DNA of 64,000 nucleotides from Exilibacterium sp. (GCA_028280195.1 JANQMH010000052.1:62001-126000); one strand, 5' to 3'; counted from the first letter of the stretch, positions 37,118 through 46,405 are shown. Notes: a model not told the origin generated them from the letters alone. Numbers and translations are program-made.

Positions 37118-37229
37118 GGCCCGCTTCTCGACCAGGCCTTTAGAAACACGTCGTAAACCCGTCCATGGGGACTTCACGCCGGCATCCCTGCCGGCGAGAG
37201 TTTCTAAAGGCCTGGTCGAGAAGCGGGCC
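37118..37229. repeat. Modular hairpin element, copy B
   Basis: Perfect 30-bp arms (37118-37147 and 37200-37229; arm begins GGCCCGCTTCTCGACC and ends AGAAAC) enclose a 52-bp core. That core is the reverse complement of the copy A core with only five differences. It lies in a divergent promoter region, so it is not simply a terminator. Confidence 0.9.
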
Positions 37230-37273
37230 TACCTTCAGTTTTCTTAACAGCAATAGGTGGAGCCACGCTGGTA

Positions 37274-37381
37274 GGCCCTGACCCGGTTTGGGGTTCGAGA
37301 CTCTCGACGGCAGGGATGCCGGCGTGAAGCCTACAGGGACGTATTCACGGCGTGTCTCGAACCCCAAACCGGGTCAGGGCC
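37274..37381. repeat. Modular hairpin element, copy C
   Basis: Perfect 28-bp arms (37274-37301 and 37354-37381; arm begins GGCCCTGACCCGGTTTGG) enclose a 52-bp core beginning TCTCGACGGCAGGGATGC in the same orientation as copy A. It starts 44 bp after copy B ends, in opposite orientation. Core length is again exactly 52 bp. Confidence 0.9.
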
Positions 37382-37511
37382 GGGTCGGCCGGCACTATTT
37401 CCCTTAAACACCACCAGTCCGCGCCTTAGGCGGGCGCCATCCGCTACGCGGGTATCTGTCACCACCAAACCGACAACAGTTGACCTGCCACACACAAAAC
37501 CTTACCCTGAA

Positions 37512-37525
37512 TGTAAGCGCTTTCA
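37512..37525. promoter_or_regulatory. LacI-type operator before GH1
   Basis: TGTAAGCGCTTTCA, one mismatch from the perfect palindrome at the receptor promoter, 176 bp before the GH1 ATG. Confidence 0.7.
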
Positions 37526-37553
37526 GACTGAAAAGCAACCCTGTGCGTCAGAA

Positions 37554-37645
37554 GCCATTAGCGTTGTTAGGATGAAAAGCCATTAGCGTTGTCAAGATGA
37601 AAAGCCATTAGCACTGTTAAGAAAAAAAACCATTAGCGCTGCCAA
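37554..37645 (+). repeat. 25-bp tandem repeats upstream of GH1
   Basis: Three full units and a partial one, each starting (G/A)CCATTAGC; units at 37554, 37579, 37604 and 37630. The first two differ at two positions. They lie between the operator and the GH1 start, in the likely leader. Confidence 0.85.
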
Positions 37646-37700
37646 TAGCTATAACAATCGAACCCAAAAGTCGCGCAGGATAAGGAAAACACCTAGAGTC

Positions 37701-39035
37701 ATGAAGTTATCGGTTCCAGACCACTCCCCGCTGCAGTCGCGGGATTTCATCTACGGCGTCGCCACATCCGCTTTCCAGATTGAGGGTGCCAGCGACCGGC
37801 GTTTGCCCTGTATATGGGACACGTTCTGCGCCCAACCCGGTGCCATCAGCGATGGCACCGATGGCCATATTGCCTGTGACCACTACCACCGCTGGGAGCA
37901 GGATCTGGAGCTGATCGCTTCCCTGAATGTGGATGCCTACCGCTTTTCCGTATCCTGGCCCCGCGTTATGAAGGAAGACGGAAGCCCGAACCGGAGCGGC
38001 CTCGATTTCTATCTGCAACTGCTGGATGGTCTGGCGGCGCGGAATATTAAAGCCTTTTTAACACTCTACCACTGGGACTTGCCGCAATATCTGCAAGACC
38101 GGGGCGGCTGGCTGAAGCGTGAAACCGCCTTTAAATTCCGCGACTATGCCGACATGATCAGCCGTGCCTTTGGGGATCGCGTCTATTCCTATGCCACCCT
38201 GAACGAGCCCTTCTGCAGCGCCTATCTGGGCTACGAAAAAGGGTTTCACGCCCCCGGCATCAGCGATCTGGCCAGCGGTCGCAGTGCCGCCCATCATCTG
38301 TTACTGGCCCACGGGCTGGCGCTGGAGGTGTTAAACCAAAACAGCCCCGGCAGTTTCAATGGCCTGGTACTCAATATGAGCCCAACCTACCCTTTGTCCG
38401 CGTCAGCTGAGGATCGACATGCCGCCGTACTCGCCAACGATATGCTGTTCAACTGGTACGCGCAACCCGTGCTCGCCGGCACCTATCCGGCGGCGGCCCT
38501 TGCGCATTTACCGGCGCAAGCCCAGCCGCCGATAGCGCCGGGGGATATGGAAATCATCGCCCGGCCTATGGACTATCTCGGCCTGAACTACTATACCCGC
38601 AGCGTTTACCGCGCCGACCCGGACCGGGGGTTTACCGAGTCGCCTCCCACCGGCGTACCCCTTACAGACATGGGCTGGGAGATCTGCCCGCAGGCCCTGA
38701 CCGATCTGTTAGTCGATTTGAATGACCGCTATGTGCTGCCACCTGTCTTTATTACAGAAAATGGCGCGGCCATGCTTGACCGGAAGATCAACAACCGGAT
38801 TAACGATATCGATCGACTTCACTACTACCAGGGCCATCTGCATGCCGTGCACGACGCAATTCTGCAGGGCGTGGATATCAGAGGCTATTTTGCCTGGAGC
38901 CTGCTGGACAACTTCGAATGGACCCTGGGCCATGAAAAGCGCTTCGGCATTACCTATGTGGACTACACAACGCAGGAACGCACACTGAAAGCCAGCGGTC
39001 ACGCGTTTGCCGAGTTTATCAATAAGCGCATATAA
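37701..39035 (+). CDS. GH1 beta-glucosidase
   Basis: 444-residue cytoplasmic retaining beta-glucosidase. N-terminal signature 'FIYGVATSAFQIEGA', acid/base Glu169 in 'TLNEPF', nucleophile Glu353 in 'ITENGAA', and the C-terminal 'WSLLDNFEWTLGHEKRFGI'. There is no signal peptide. It should hydrolyse imported cellobiose or laminari-oligosaccharides to glucose. It is divergent from the symporter gene and preceded by a LacI-type operator. Confidence 0.95.
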   Translation: MKLSVPDHSPLQSRDFIYGVATSAFQIEGASDRRLPCIWDTFCAQPGAISDGTDGHIACDHYHRWEQDLELIASLNVDAYRFSVSWPRVMKEDGSPNRSGLDFYLQLLDGLAARNIKAFLTLYHWDLPQYLQDRGGWLKRETAFKFRDYADMISRAFGDRVYSYATLNEPFCSAYLGYEKGFHAPGISDLASGRSAAHHLLLAHGLALEVLNQNSPGSFNGLVLNMSPTYPLSASAEDRHAAVLANDMLFNWYAQPVLAGTYPAAALAHLPAQAQPPIAPGDMEIIARPMDYLGLNYYTRSVYRADPDRGFTESPPTGVPLTDMGWEICPQALTDLLVDLNDRYVLPPVFITENGAAMLDRKINNRINDIDRLHYYQGHLHAVHDAILQGVDIRGYFAWSLLDNFEWTLGHEKRFGITYVDYTTQERTLKASGHAFAEFINKRI

Positions 39036-39186
39036 CAGTCACGATAAAGCACCCCTACCTCAACCCGCGGGCATTGGGTGCCATTGCCGGTAGCCATCGG
39101 TACCGCCCACTATCGCCACAGCCACCCTTTAACAAACTGAGCCCGGCAAATCCCGGGCCCGGCATTGGGCCATAGCCACCGAACGG

Positions 39187-40695
39187 CTATTGATATACGC
39201 GAACATAGTCGACATACATTCGCTGTGGGAAAGTGCTCGATCCATCCGGACTGCCCGGCCAGGTGCCGCCGACGGCAACGTTTAACAGCAGCCAGAAAGG
39301 CTGGTCGTAAACCCACGGTCCGTATTGTTCGACTTGTGCACGTGATACATGGTAAAACTGCCTGCCATCCACAAACCAGGTAATCCCGCTGGCATTCCAG
39401 TCGATCGCAAAGACATGGTAATTTGCACTGACAATCTGACCGAGGTCTGCGGTTCCGGTGAGCGGCGTTGCACCGGAATACCCCGGCCCATGCAGGGAAC
39501 CATGAGTTAAGTTTGGCTCGAAACCAACGTGTTCCATAATATCGATCTCACCGCTGTGCGGCCAACCGACGCTGTCAAAATTATTACCGAGCATCCAGAA
39601 AGCGGGCCAGATACCCTGTGTTTGCGGCAGCTTAATCCGCGCCTCAATGCGTCCATATCGAAACGATTTTTTACCTTTCGAAATCATCCGCGTAGATGTG
39701 TAAGTACACGCTCCGTACCAACAGTTGAATCCACCCTGCCGCCGCGCCTCGATTACCAGTACGTTGCTGCCGGCTTGGCTGTCATATTGAATGGAGGCAT
39801 TTTGGCCATTGGTGTAATACTGTAGTTCGTAATTGCCCCAACCGCCGCCACCAACTTCAAACGACCAGTTGTTAAAATCAATCGAGTCGAATTCATCACT
39901 CCAGGTTGGCTGGCCGTTTGTCCCGGCTCTACGCACGACAATGGAAGACACCCGATCATTGAACCCTTCATTATTGAGACAGGGGTCGTCAGCTGAAATG
40001 ACGACTGCAGCTCCGGCAAAATTATCGTGCTGGTACAATACCGCTTCATAGCCTGAAGCAACCCGAATGGAAGACGCCTGATCATTGACAAAGCCCAGCG
40101 CCATCAGGGCACCGAGATTGTAATTGCCGACATCGAGATCCGCAGACCAGCCGGTGTAATCACAGTGCTCGAAGACTGTCGCAATCCCCCCTCCCGGAGA
40201 GCCGCTCTCAGGCAGCACTTCAATCCAGTTCAGGTTCCAGCCACCAGTCTGCGCATACACACCCAGGTCATAGTTACCCGCATCAATATACGCGCTGATG
40301 GAAACTGTTTGCCAGTTTTGCCAGCCACCGGTATTGGGGATATTTGCCGTTCCCAGTACGATCGACCCACCATTGAGATCGACAGAGGCAGATGTTCCTC
40401 CATTGGGGGTCGCCACCCGCAGTTTTATCGTATAGTTTCCCGACCTGGGAATATTGAGAGTGCGATACACCAGCCATTCGGTCGCTTCAATCCAGCCGAT
40501 ATTATAGCCGCCGCCACTATCGCTGGTCACTTCAATATCGACGTTGTCGAAGCGATAGGCACCGCCGGTATTGCCCGGTGTGGTATCAAAAAAATCATGG
40601 TAATCCTCAGCTTGAAAGATCACTGCATGCGATGCGCAGGAAGCCAGCAATAACGCTGAGGCCATGAGAGAAGAAAGCCGATTCACTATTTTCAT
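39187..40695 (-). CDS. GH16 endo-beta-1,3-glucanase with CBM6-like and crystallin-like domains
   Basis: Exported, about 502 residues, signal peptide 'LMASALLLASCASHA' (the LASC may be a lipobox). Domain order: CBM6-like carbohydrate binding ('IFQAEDYHDFFDTTPGNTGG', about 25-150), a beta/gamma-crystallin-like domain with two 'YQHDNFAG'-type motifs (about 160-245), then GH16 with catalytic Glu383, Asp385 and Glu388 in 'GEIDIMEH'. Laminarin is the likely substrate. ATG 40695 has GGGA upstream; the open frame starts at 40734. It is 52 bp downstream of the di-heme gene, probably in one transcript. Confidence 0.93.
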   Translation of the reverse strand: MKIVNRLSSLMASALLLASCASHAVIFQAEDYHDFFDTTPGNTGGAYRFDNVDIEVTSDSGGGYNIGWIEATEWLVYRTLNIPRSGNYTIKLRVATPNGGTSASVDLNGGSIVLGTANIPNTGGWQNWQTVSISAYIDAGNYDLGVYAQTGGWNLNWIEVLPESGSPGGGIATVFEHCDYTGWSADLDVGNYNLGALMALGFVNDQASSIRVASGYEAVLYQHDNFAGAAVVISADDPCLNNEGFNDRVSSIVVRRAGTNGQPTWSDEFDSIDFNNWSFEVGGGGWGNYELQYYTNGQNASIQYDSQAGSNVLVIEARRQGGFNCWYGACTYTSTRMISKGKKSFRYGRIEARIKLPQTQGIWPAFWMLGNNFDSVGWPHSGEIDIMEHVGFEPNLTHGSLHGPGYSGATPLTGTADLGQIVSANYHVFAIDWNASGITWFVDGRQFYHVSRAQVEQYGPWVYDQPFWLLLNVAVGGTWPGSPDGSSTFPQRMYVDYVRVYQ

Positions 40696-40747
40696 TACTA
40701 TTTCCCAACCTTGTCTTTGACCGAGTGGATACATTAGCCGGAATGCA

Positions 40748-43588
40748 TTACAGGCTGTTCAGAAACGCCAGCAGGGCATCGCGGTCACTGGCGGATAACT
40801 GCTCATAGGCCAGCTTGGCAGCCTGCCCTTCACCACCGTGCCAGCGAATGGCTTCGTCGATTGACCGGGCCCTGCCATCGTGCAGGTAACTGCGGTGTGG
40901 CGTGCAATACTCATGGCCGTCCAGGCCAAAGGCATCCCACCCCCGATTGCCGGCGACACCGCCAGTGACACAGGCAGACAGCCCCAGGCCCCACAGCGGC
41001 GCAGTTCGCCATTCGGCACCGGTAGCCTCGCCCTCTCCCAGACTGTCGGCCAGTCCCGGCCCCATATCGTGCAACAGCAGGTCGGTGTAGGGGTGAATGG
41101 TCTGATTGCGCAATTCCGCCAGGGGGTGGAATTCGCTGGTCTGGTGGGTGTCGGTATGACAGCTCACACAGCCGATGTTGCTGAAAATCGACTTACCCAG
41201 AATCACCTCGGCATCGTTGTAGTCGCGCTGTGGGCGGACCCCCAGCAGCGAAACATATTTGACCAGGTTCTCCAGGTGTTCATCACCCAGCTCTGTACCG
41301 GCATTGCCGCAATCTGTTTGATTGCTGCCGCAGTCCGGGGCCGGCAGTACCGACGTCATGACGCCCATATCGGTGTTAAATGCCGCCGCAATCTGATGCT
41401 TTACACTGCTGGCAGCGGCCTTATAGCCAAAGCGCCCGAGGCGGGTATCACCGCTCACCGGATCAATCACCCTTTGCACTTTGCCCGAGATGCCATCGCC
41501 GTCGGCGTCGTTTTCATCAGCCAGCGCCAGAATGGCCTGTTCGGGAATCGCCTCCAGCAGGCCGATGCCGTTGAGTTGAGGGGCGATACGGGCAGAGAAG
41601 GTACCCGGCACGACACCGCTGAACTGGTAGTTGGGTTTGCGCAATCCCCCTTGCTTGGAGAAAAACGCAATCGAAGGCGTGCCTTCACCCGCAACACCGG
41701 CACTGGCCGCAGGCTGTAACACACGCCCCAGATCCGGGTGCGGATCGCCATTGGCATCACCCACTTTAAACACCCAGCGCTGCAGCGGCTCCCCCGGCGC
41801 GGCCACCGGCGCACGACCATTGCGCACATGGCAGCTGGCGCAACGCTCATTCACATAACGCGGACCAGCCAGACCGGCCATACCGGCAAATACGCCGTTC
41901 TCGGCATTTTCATCATGGGCGCCGTCGACAAATGACGTATGGTGCACGCGCCGCCCAAGCACAAAAGGCTGGCCGTTGTCGTGGCCGAGGTTGGTGGCCA
42001 TCTGCTGGAAGTGACCGTCGGGCTCGGCGGTCATCTGCACATGCAGGGTGGTATCGCCCCCTAAGCGCGCATGCTCGGGCACCGGGACGCTATCGCGTTG
42101 AAAGGTGTTGCCGGGTGTGAACACGACCTTGTCGGTCACATCCCAGGGCACCAGACCTTCACCGACAATATACAGATAGGTAGTACCGTAATAGTTGGCG
42201 CGGCCGCGCGCTAAGGTACTGCCATCCAGGAACTGGCTTATTTCAAACTCGAGTTTGTCACCGATTTGAATGGGGCGGTTGGCGCGGCAGTTCCAGCTTT
42301 CTTCTTTCCAGTAGTGAGTGAAATCCACCCGGTTCATCACGCCGTTGCCACAGTATTGCGCAAGTGTATGCTCGCCCATATACCACCAGCGATTTTCCGC
42401 CTCTGTATCACTCAGTTTATTCTGGCTAAGCACATTCATGCGAATACTGTTGCCGCCCCTGGCGACATAATCCACAATTTCGATACCGGCGGTGCGATCT
42501 TCCCAATAGAAAGCCAGGTAGTGATCGTAGGCCTGGAAGTGATTTTCCTTAGCGTGGCGATCACGGGCGCGGTCGGCTATTCGCGTTACCAGCGCATCGC
42601 CGCGATCGAACACGATGGGATTTTCCAGAGCAGTTTGAGCATCGAACAAAGGCACAATATCGCCCAGGTTGGTACCGTACGCCACGGTCCACCAGACACC
42701 GCCAAGCCCCTGGCCTTTGGCATCACCGACAGCGTTATCGCCGGCATGGAAATAGAGTGGCCGGCCATGAAAAGCGGCCTGCCTGGCACCATCGTTGCGA
42801 GTAATGACCGACAGCCCGGCCACGCCTGTGGCCCCGGCATCGGTCACCACTAACGGCGGCCAGCTGACTGCGCAACTGTCGTTACAGCTGCTGCCCGCCT
42901 CTGGATCGCTATCGAAAGCATAGAGCGTAAAACCGGGCTTAGCGGAATCCTCACCACCGACCAATATACCATTGCTGACGGAAACTTCGCTGAATCTCGG
43001 CACAGTTGCAACTGGGCAGCCAGTGCTGTCCACCTGCGTACCGGCAGGCGTACCCGGACAGATATCCAGGTCATCCGCCACACCATCGTTGTCGGAATCG
43101 GGCACCGGGGTAGCGTTGCCTATGATGCGGCTTGCGATATCGGTATCCACCGCACCACCCAGCCTCGCGTCCCAATAGGTAAAGCTGTATGACAGCATAT
43201 CACCGGTATTCAAGCCGGTTAGCACAAGCGTGTTGACGCCGCCGGCCTGAGTCATGGTAACGTTTTGTTGCACACCACCGTTGACGATGTAGTGCACAAT
43301 CGCCCATTCCGGCAAATTGACATAGAAAGTGGCTGTATCACCCGACAGTGTTACGCCGTAGAGGTTATTGACAACAGGGCAGCCGTCGGCACTAACATTC
43401 ACTCCGGCCTGAGTCCCGGGGCACAAATCCCGGGAATCGGGCACGCCGGCCTTAAATAGCTGGTTGCCGATCACTGGATTGGATATGCCTGCGGAGACAG
43501 GCATGATCGCGGAAAAAATTAAGCCGGCAAAAACACATATACCGGCACATAAACTGTGCAGGACTTTTTTAGCAGCTTGCATCATCAC
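40748..43588 (-). CDS. Mosaic exported di-heme oxidoreductase-like protein
   Basis: 946 residues with signal peptide. N-terminal part: two Ca-binding thrombospondin-3-like stretches ('DSDNDGVADDLDICPG'), then a COG4315-like 'secreted repeat' ('CNDSCAVSWPPLVV', 'FHGRPLYFHAGD'). Middle: a CBM9/DOMON-like beta region (about 370-500). C-terminal part: two heme c motifs CASCH and CVSCH and 'YLHDGRARSIDEAIRWHGGEG', as in the DHOR/di-heme peroxidase-like family (PF06537). It is upstream of GH16 and preceded by a perfect LacI-type operator at 43866, so it is co-controlled with glucan use. Substrate and redox partner are unknown. Confidence 0.85.
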   Translation of the reverse strand: MMMQAAKKVLHSLCAGICVFAGLIFSAIMPVSAGISNPVIGNQLFKAGVPDSRDLCPGTQAGVNVSADGCPVVNNLYGVTLSGDTATFYVNLPEWAIVHYIVNGGVQQNVTMTQAGGVNTLVLTGLNTGDMLSYSFTYWDARLGGAVDTDIASRIIGNATPVPDSDNDGVADDLDICPGTPAGTQVDSTGCPVATVPRFSEVSVSNGILVGGEDSAKPGFTLYAFDSDPEAGSSCNDSCAVSWPPLVVTDAGATGVAGLSVITRNDGARQAAFHGRPLYFHAGDNAVGDAKGQGLGGVWWTVAYGTNLGDIVPLFDAQTALENPIVFDRGDALVTRIADRARDRHAKENHFQAYDHYLAFYWEDRTAGIEIVDYVARGGNSIRMNVLSQNKLSDTEAENRWWYMGEHTLAQYCGNGVMNRVDFTHYWKEESWNCRANRPIQIGDKLEFEISQFLDGSTLARGRANYYGTTYLYIVGEGLVPWDVTDKVVFTPGNTFQRDSVPVPEHARLGGDTTLHVQMTAEPDGHFQQMATNLGHDNGQPFVLGRRVHHTSFVDGAHDENAENGVFAGMAGLAGPRYVNERCASCHVRNGRAPVAAPGEPLQRWVFKVGDANGDPHPDLGRVLQPAASAGVAGEGTPSIAFFSKQGGLRKPNYQFSGVVPGTFSARIAPQLNGIGLLEAIPEQAILALADENDADGDGISGKVQRVIDPVSGDTRLGRFGYKAAASSVKHQIAAAFNTDMGVMTSVLPAPDCGSNQTDCGNAGTELGDEHLENLVKYVSLLGVRPQRDYNDAEVILGKSIFSNIGCVSCHTDTHQTSEFHPLAELRNQTIHPYTDLLLHDMGPGLADSLGEGEATGAEWRTAPLWGLGLSACVTGGVAGNRGWDAFGLDGHEYCTPHRSYLHDGRARSIDEAIRWHGGEGQAAKLAYEQLSASDRDALLAFLNSL

Positions 43589-43822
43589 ACTTTTCTCATA
43601 GTATTTTTTGCCGCTTTTTTGACATAAAAAGCCTCAATGCTGGCTGGGCGCCAGAGAAAGCCGGGAGCACAAGGGACTCCTGTCATATGGTGACTTCGCG
43701 GCTAGCAGGCCGGCTTGCCTTACACTGTCTTACTGAAACCCCTAACGAAGCTGCCAGTAATTAATATCGGGAAAATGGTCGAAAATAGTCATATAAACGC
43801 TATATCAAAAACGCTGTGCATC

Positions 43823-43854
43823 TATATCTAGTAAACAGTATATCTAGTAAACAG
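43823..43854. repeat. 16-bp perfect tandem duplication
   Basis: TATATCTAGTAAACAG occurs twice in direct succession, just upstream (12 bp) of the LacI-type operator at 43866. The rest of 43589-44139 has no supportable gene. Confidence 0.9.
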
Positions 43855-43865
43855 TCAGCGAATTA

Positions 43866-43879
43866 TGTAAGCGCTTACA
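43866..43879. promoter_or_regulatory. LacI-type operator before the di-heme/GH16 genes
   Basis: Perfect TGTAAGCGCTTACA, 278 bp upstream of the di-heme gene start. It is identical to the two sites at the TonB receptor. Confidence 0.75.
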
Positions 43880-44139
43880 GAAAATAGCGAATTTGAGTAT
43901 GGGCGTCAATACTCAGGGTAAAACCTCTTGACTCAGCTAGCAAAAAAAAGGAGGAAAAACAGAGATTGGGAAGGAATCGTGCGCACTGGTATATGTTGAC
44001 TGTTCTTTAAAAATTTGGCGCTTTTTGGTGGTTGGTAAGGGGAGTGCCACATTTCAGATGTGTACCACTCGAGCAGGTTTGCGTCGGGGGGTATGTGTTT
44101 TAGGCCCAAATAACTGCCGGGATAAATATCGCAGGCAAT

Positions 44140-44835
44140 CTAGCGAGCCTCGCCGATTTCGATCTCTATAGTGCCCAAACCATCGATACCACCCGTTATA
44201 CGATCGCCGGCGACAACCGCACCCACCCCGGCCGGGGTGCCGGTATAGACCAGATCACCGGGCTGCAGGCGCATCGATTTTGATAAAATGGCGATAACTT
44301 CGCGGACGTTCCAGATCAAGTCGGCAATATCGGCCTGCTGCCGCCTGTGGCCGTTTACATCCAGCCAGATCCCGCCTCCGGTAAGTTCACCGGTTTTACC
44401 GATGGGGTGCAGCGGCGCGCACGGGGCCGATAAATCAAAGGCCTTACCCCAGTCCCAGGGCCGGCCCTGCTCGCGCGCCGCCTGCTGCAGATCCCGCCGG
44501 GTCAGGTCGATACCCACGCCATAGCCGTAGACCAAATCCACGGCCTTGTCCTCAGCGATATCGAAACCCGCTCTACCGATAGACACCACCAGTTCAATTT
44601 CGTAGTGAAAGTCATTGGTTTGCGGGGGATAGGGGACAGTGGACCCGCTGTCGACTACCGCATCGGCAGGCTTGGTAAAGAAAAAGGGCGGGTCTCGCTC
44701 GGGGTCACTGCCCATTTCGATGGCATGGGCGGCATAGTTGCGGCCAACGCAGAAGATGCGCCTGACGGGAAACCGAACGGATTCACCGGCAATGGCTACG
44801 GATGCCGGCACTGGCGGAGCAAATAAGTAGTTCAT
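44140..44835 (-). CDS. Fumarylacetoacetate hydrolase family protein (fumarylpyruvate hydrolase-like)
   Basis: About 231 residues of the FAH fold, cleaving C-C bonds in beta-diketo acids. 'IFCVGRNYAAHAIEMGSDPERDPPFFFTKPADAV' is close to the fumarylpyruvate hydrolase signature, and the metal ligands lie in 'YEIELVVSIG' and 'YGYGVGIDLTRRD'. ATG 44835 has AAGGAA 10 bp upstream. It is downstream of the AlaDH/PNT-like gene with a 160-bp gap. No gentisate genes are present, so the physiological substrate is open. Confidence 0.9.
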   Translation of the reverse strand: MNYLFAPPVPASVAIAGESVRFPVRRIFCVGRNYAAHAIEMGSDPERDPPFFFTKPADAVVDSGSTVPYPPQTNDFHYEIELVVSIGRAGFDIAEDKAVDLVYGYGVGIDLTRRDLQQAAREQGRPWDWGKAFDLSAPCAPLHPIGKTGELTGGGIWLDVNGHRRQQADIADLIWNVREVIAILSKSMRLQPGDLVYTGTPAGVGAVVAGDRITGGIDGLGTIEIEIGEAR

Positions 44836-44995
44836 TGACTCGTATTCCTTGTTGTAAACATGGCAAAACATGTAAAAGCCATTGGTAGCGTAGCTTCCAA
44901 TCGTGCCGTTTCACCGGTGTTGCACAACGTCTCTGCCGGCGCAGCCGCTTGTCACGGCGCATCTGCCTCTCGTTAACGGCGTTGTGATTATGTTC

Positions 44996-46405
44996 TCAGG
45001 ATGAAAAAGGGCCGCACACCAAGCCATGCCTGACGCCTGGGGCAAGTACGCCGAGTCCGTCGACCAATCGCTCCCGACCGATCAACACATCCAGAATCTG
45101 CCCACTGTAGCGAATGGCCGTTTCCCGCATCATACCCATCATCGGCCAGCCCCACAAAGAGGAAATGCTCACGCCGTCCTCCACGAACACCGGATCGGTT
45201 AAAAATGTGCAGCTCATGACATTTTCAACGGGGCTGCGATTAGTGGGACTGCCACCCACCAGATCTATCACCACCGACCCGTCAGGGATATGGTTTTTGA
45301 CATGTTCGCGAGTGATAAGGTAGTTTTTGCCCCGCAGTTCATACGGCTGTTCTGCGCCATTGACAATCAGGTCGGCACCGGCCAGATACGGGAGTATATG
45401 ATCAGCAGCCGTATGCCGGCGCCCCAGCACATGAATACGCTCCACACCTTGTGCATAGATCTCGTGCATGGCGCCACTGCCGACATTACCGTAGCCCAGC
45501 ACCACGACTTTGGCCCTGGCGATATCGAGCCCGGGCTTGTTTTCGCGCAGTAGCCGAAGACCATAGCGCGCGCCTGCACGCCCGGTTTCATGCAGGCACT
45601 GGATGCGCCGCATGCCAAACTCAAACGGCGGGTGTGTCTCGCGGTATTCTGCAATGGCCTGCTCACCGTACTCCCGCACAAATGCAGCGCGATCCCGAAT
45701 GTGAGTCCCGTCAGCGGCAAGCTGTTCAAGCAAGTCATTGGGATCGTGAATCGATTTGGCGTCGAAGAAATATAGTGCCTGCTCTCCGCGAACATCGAGA
45801 TACTCCTCACGCAGTGTTTCAGGTATCACTTGTAAAGTGAGTGGACTGCGATTACCCGCCCGGCGTATGCTGCCGGCAAGCGCCGGCGACCAGCCGATAA
45901 CCCGTATCTGTAGATGCGCCATGCTGCCGTTTTCAATAAAGGGCTGCAGCGCCGCCGCCATCGATTTGCGGCTGAGAATTTCGGCATCGGTGGTTTCTTT
46001 AGGGGATTCCAGGACTTCTTCCATGGCGATGACATTAATGCGACTGTTTTCCAACAGCCGCGCCCGCTGCGGAAAAGAATGGAAATGCGCCATACAGAAC
46101 ACCGTGCAGGCAGGCCGCATTTCGGCAATGGAATCCAGGGCCGGCCCTTTGAATTTGACAATCAGATCCTTGTCGCGATAAATATCGTCACCCGCTTGCA
46201 TCACGGCGCCGGCCTCCCGGTATTCCTGATCGCTAAAGCCTACCCCTTCGCCCGCACCGGTCTCGACATATACCTTGAGCCCGGCGTCACAGAGCTTGTT
46301 GACATGCTCCGGGATGATGGCCACGCGCTTCTCGAGTCCGCCGGGGTTCTCCGGCGATTCGATTTCCCTGGCAATGGCGATGGTTTGAAAAGCGACTTCG
46401 GACAT
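44996..46405 (-). CDS. Alanine dehydrogenase / transhydrogenase-alpha-like protein
   Basis: About 469 residues, homologous to the AlaDh/PNT fold. The N-terminal domain has 'LEKRVAIIPEHVNKLCDAGLKVYVETGAGEG', a substrate Lys region 'DLIVKFKGP', and a Rossmann domain 'KVVVLGYGNVGSGAMHEI'. It is longer than ordinary alanine dehydrogenase (about 370) with an insertion around residues 215-300. NAD-linked amino-acid or saccharopine-like dehydrogenation is possible. The start ATG 46405 is chosen because the homologous region begins right after it; an in-frame ATG at 46471 is also possible. Confidence 0.8.
   Translation of the reverse strand: MSEVAFQTIAIAREIESPENPGGLEKRVAIIPEHVNKLCDAGLKVYVETGAGEGVGFSDQEYREAGAVMQAGDDIYRDKDLIVKFKGPALDSIAEMRPACTVFCMAHFHSFPQRARLLENSRINVIAMEEVLESPKETTDAEILSRKSMAAALQPFIENGSMAHLQIRVIGWSPALAGSIRRAGNRSPLTLQVIPETLREEYLDVRGEQALYFFDAKSIHDPNDLLEQLAADGTHIRDRAAFVREYGEQAIAEYRETHPPFEFGMRRIQCLHETGRAGARYGLRLLRENKPGLDIARAKVVVLGYGNVGSGAMHEIYAQGVERIHVLGRRHTAADHILPYLAGADLIVNGAEQPYELRGKNYLITREHVKNHIPDGSVVIDLVGGSPTNRSPVENVMSCTFLTDPVFVEDGVSISSLWGWPMMGMMRETAIRYSGQILDVLIGRERLVDGLGVLAPGVRHGLVCGPFSS

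Noticed and set aside
37554-37645. 25-bp repeats as a CRISPR array
   Set aside because: The units are directly contiguous with no spacers and no cas genes are present anywhere in the window.
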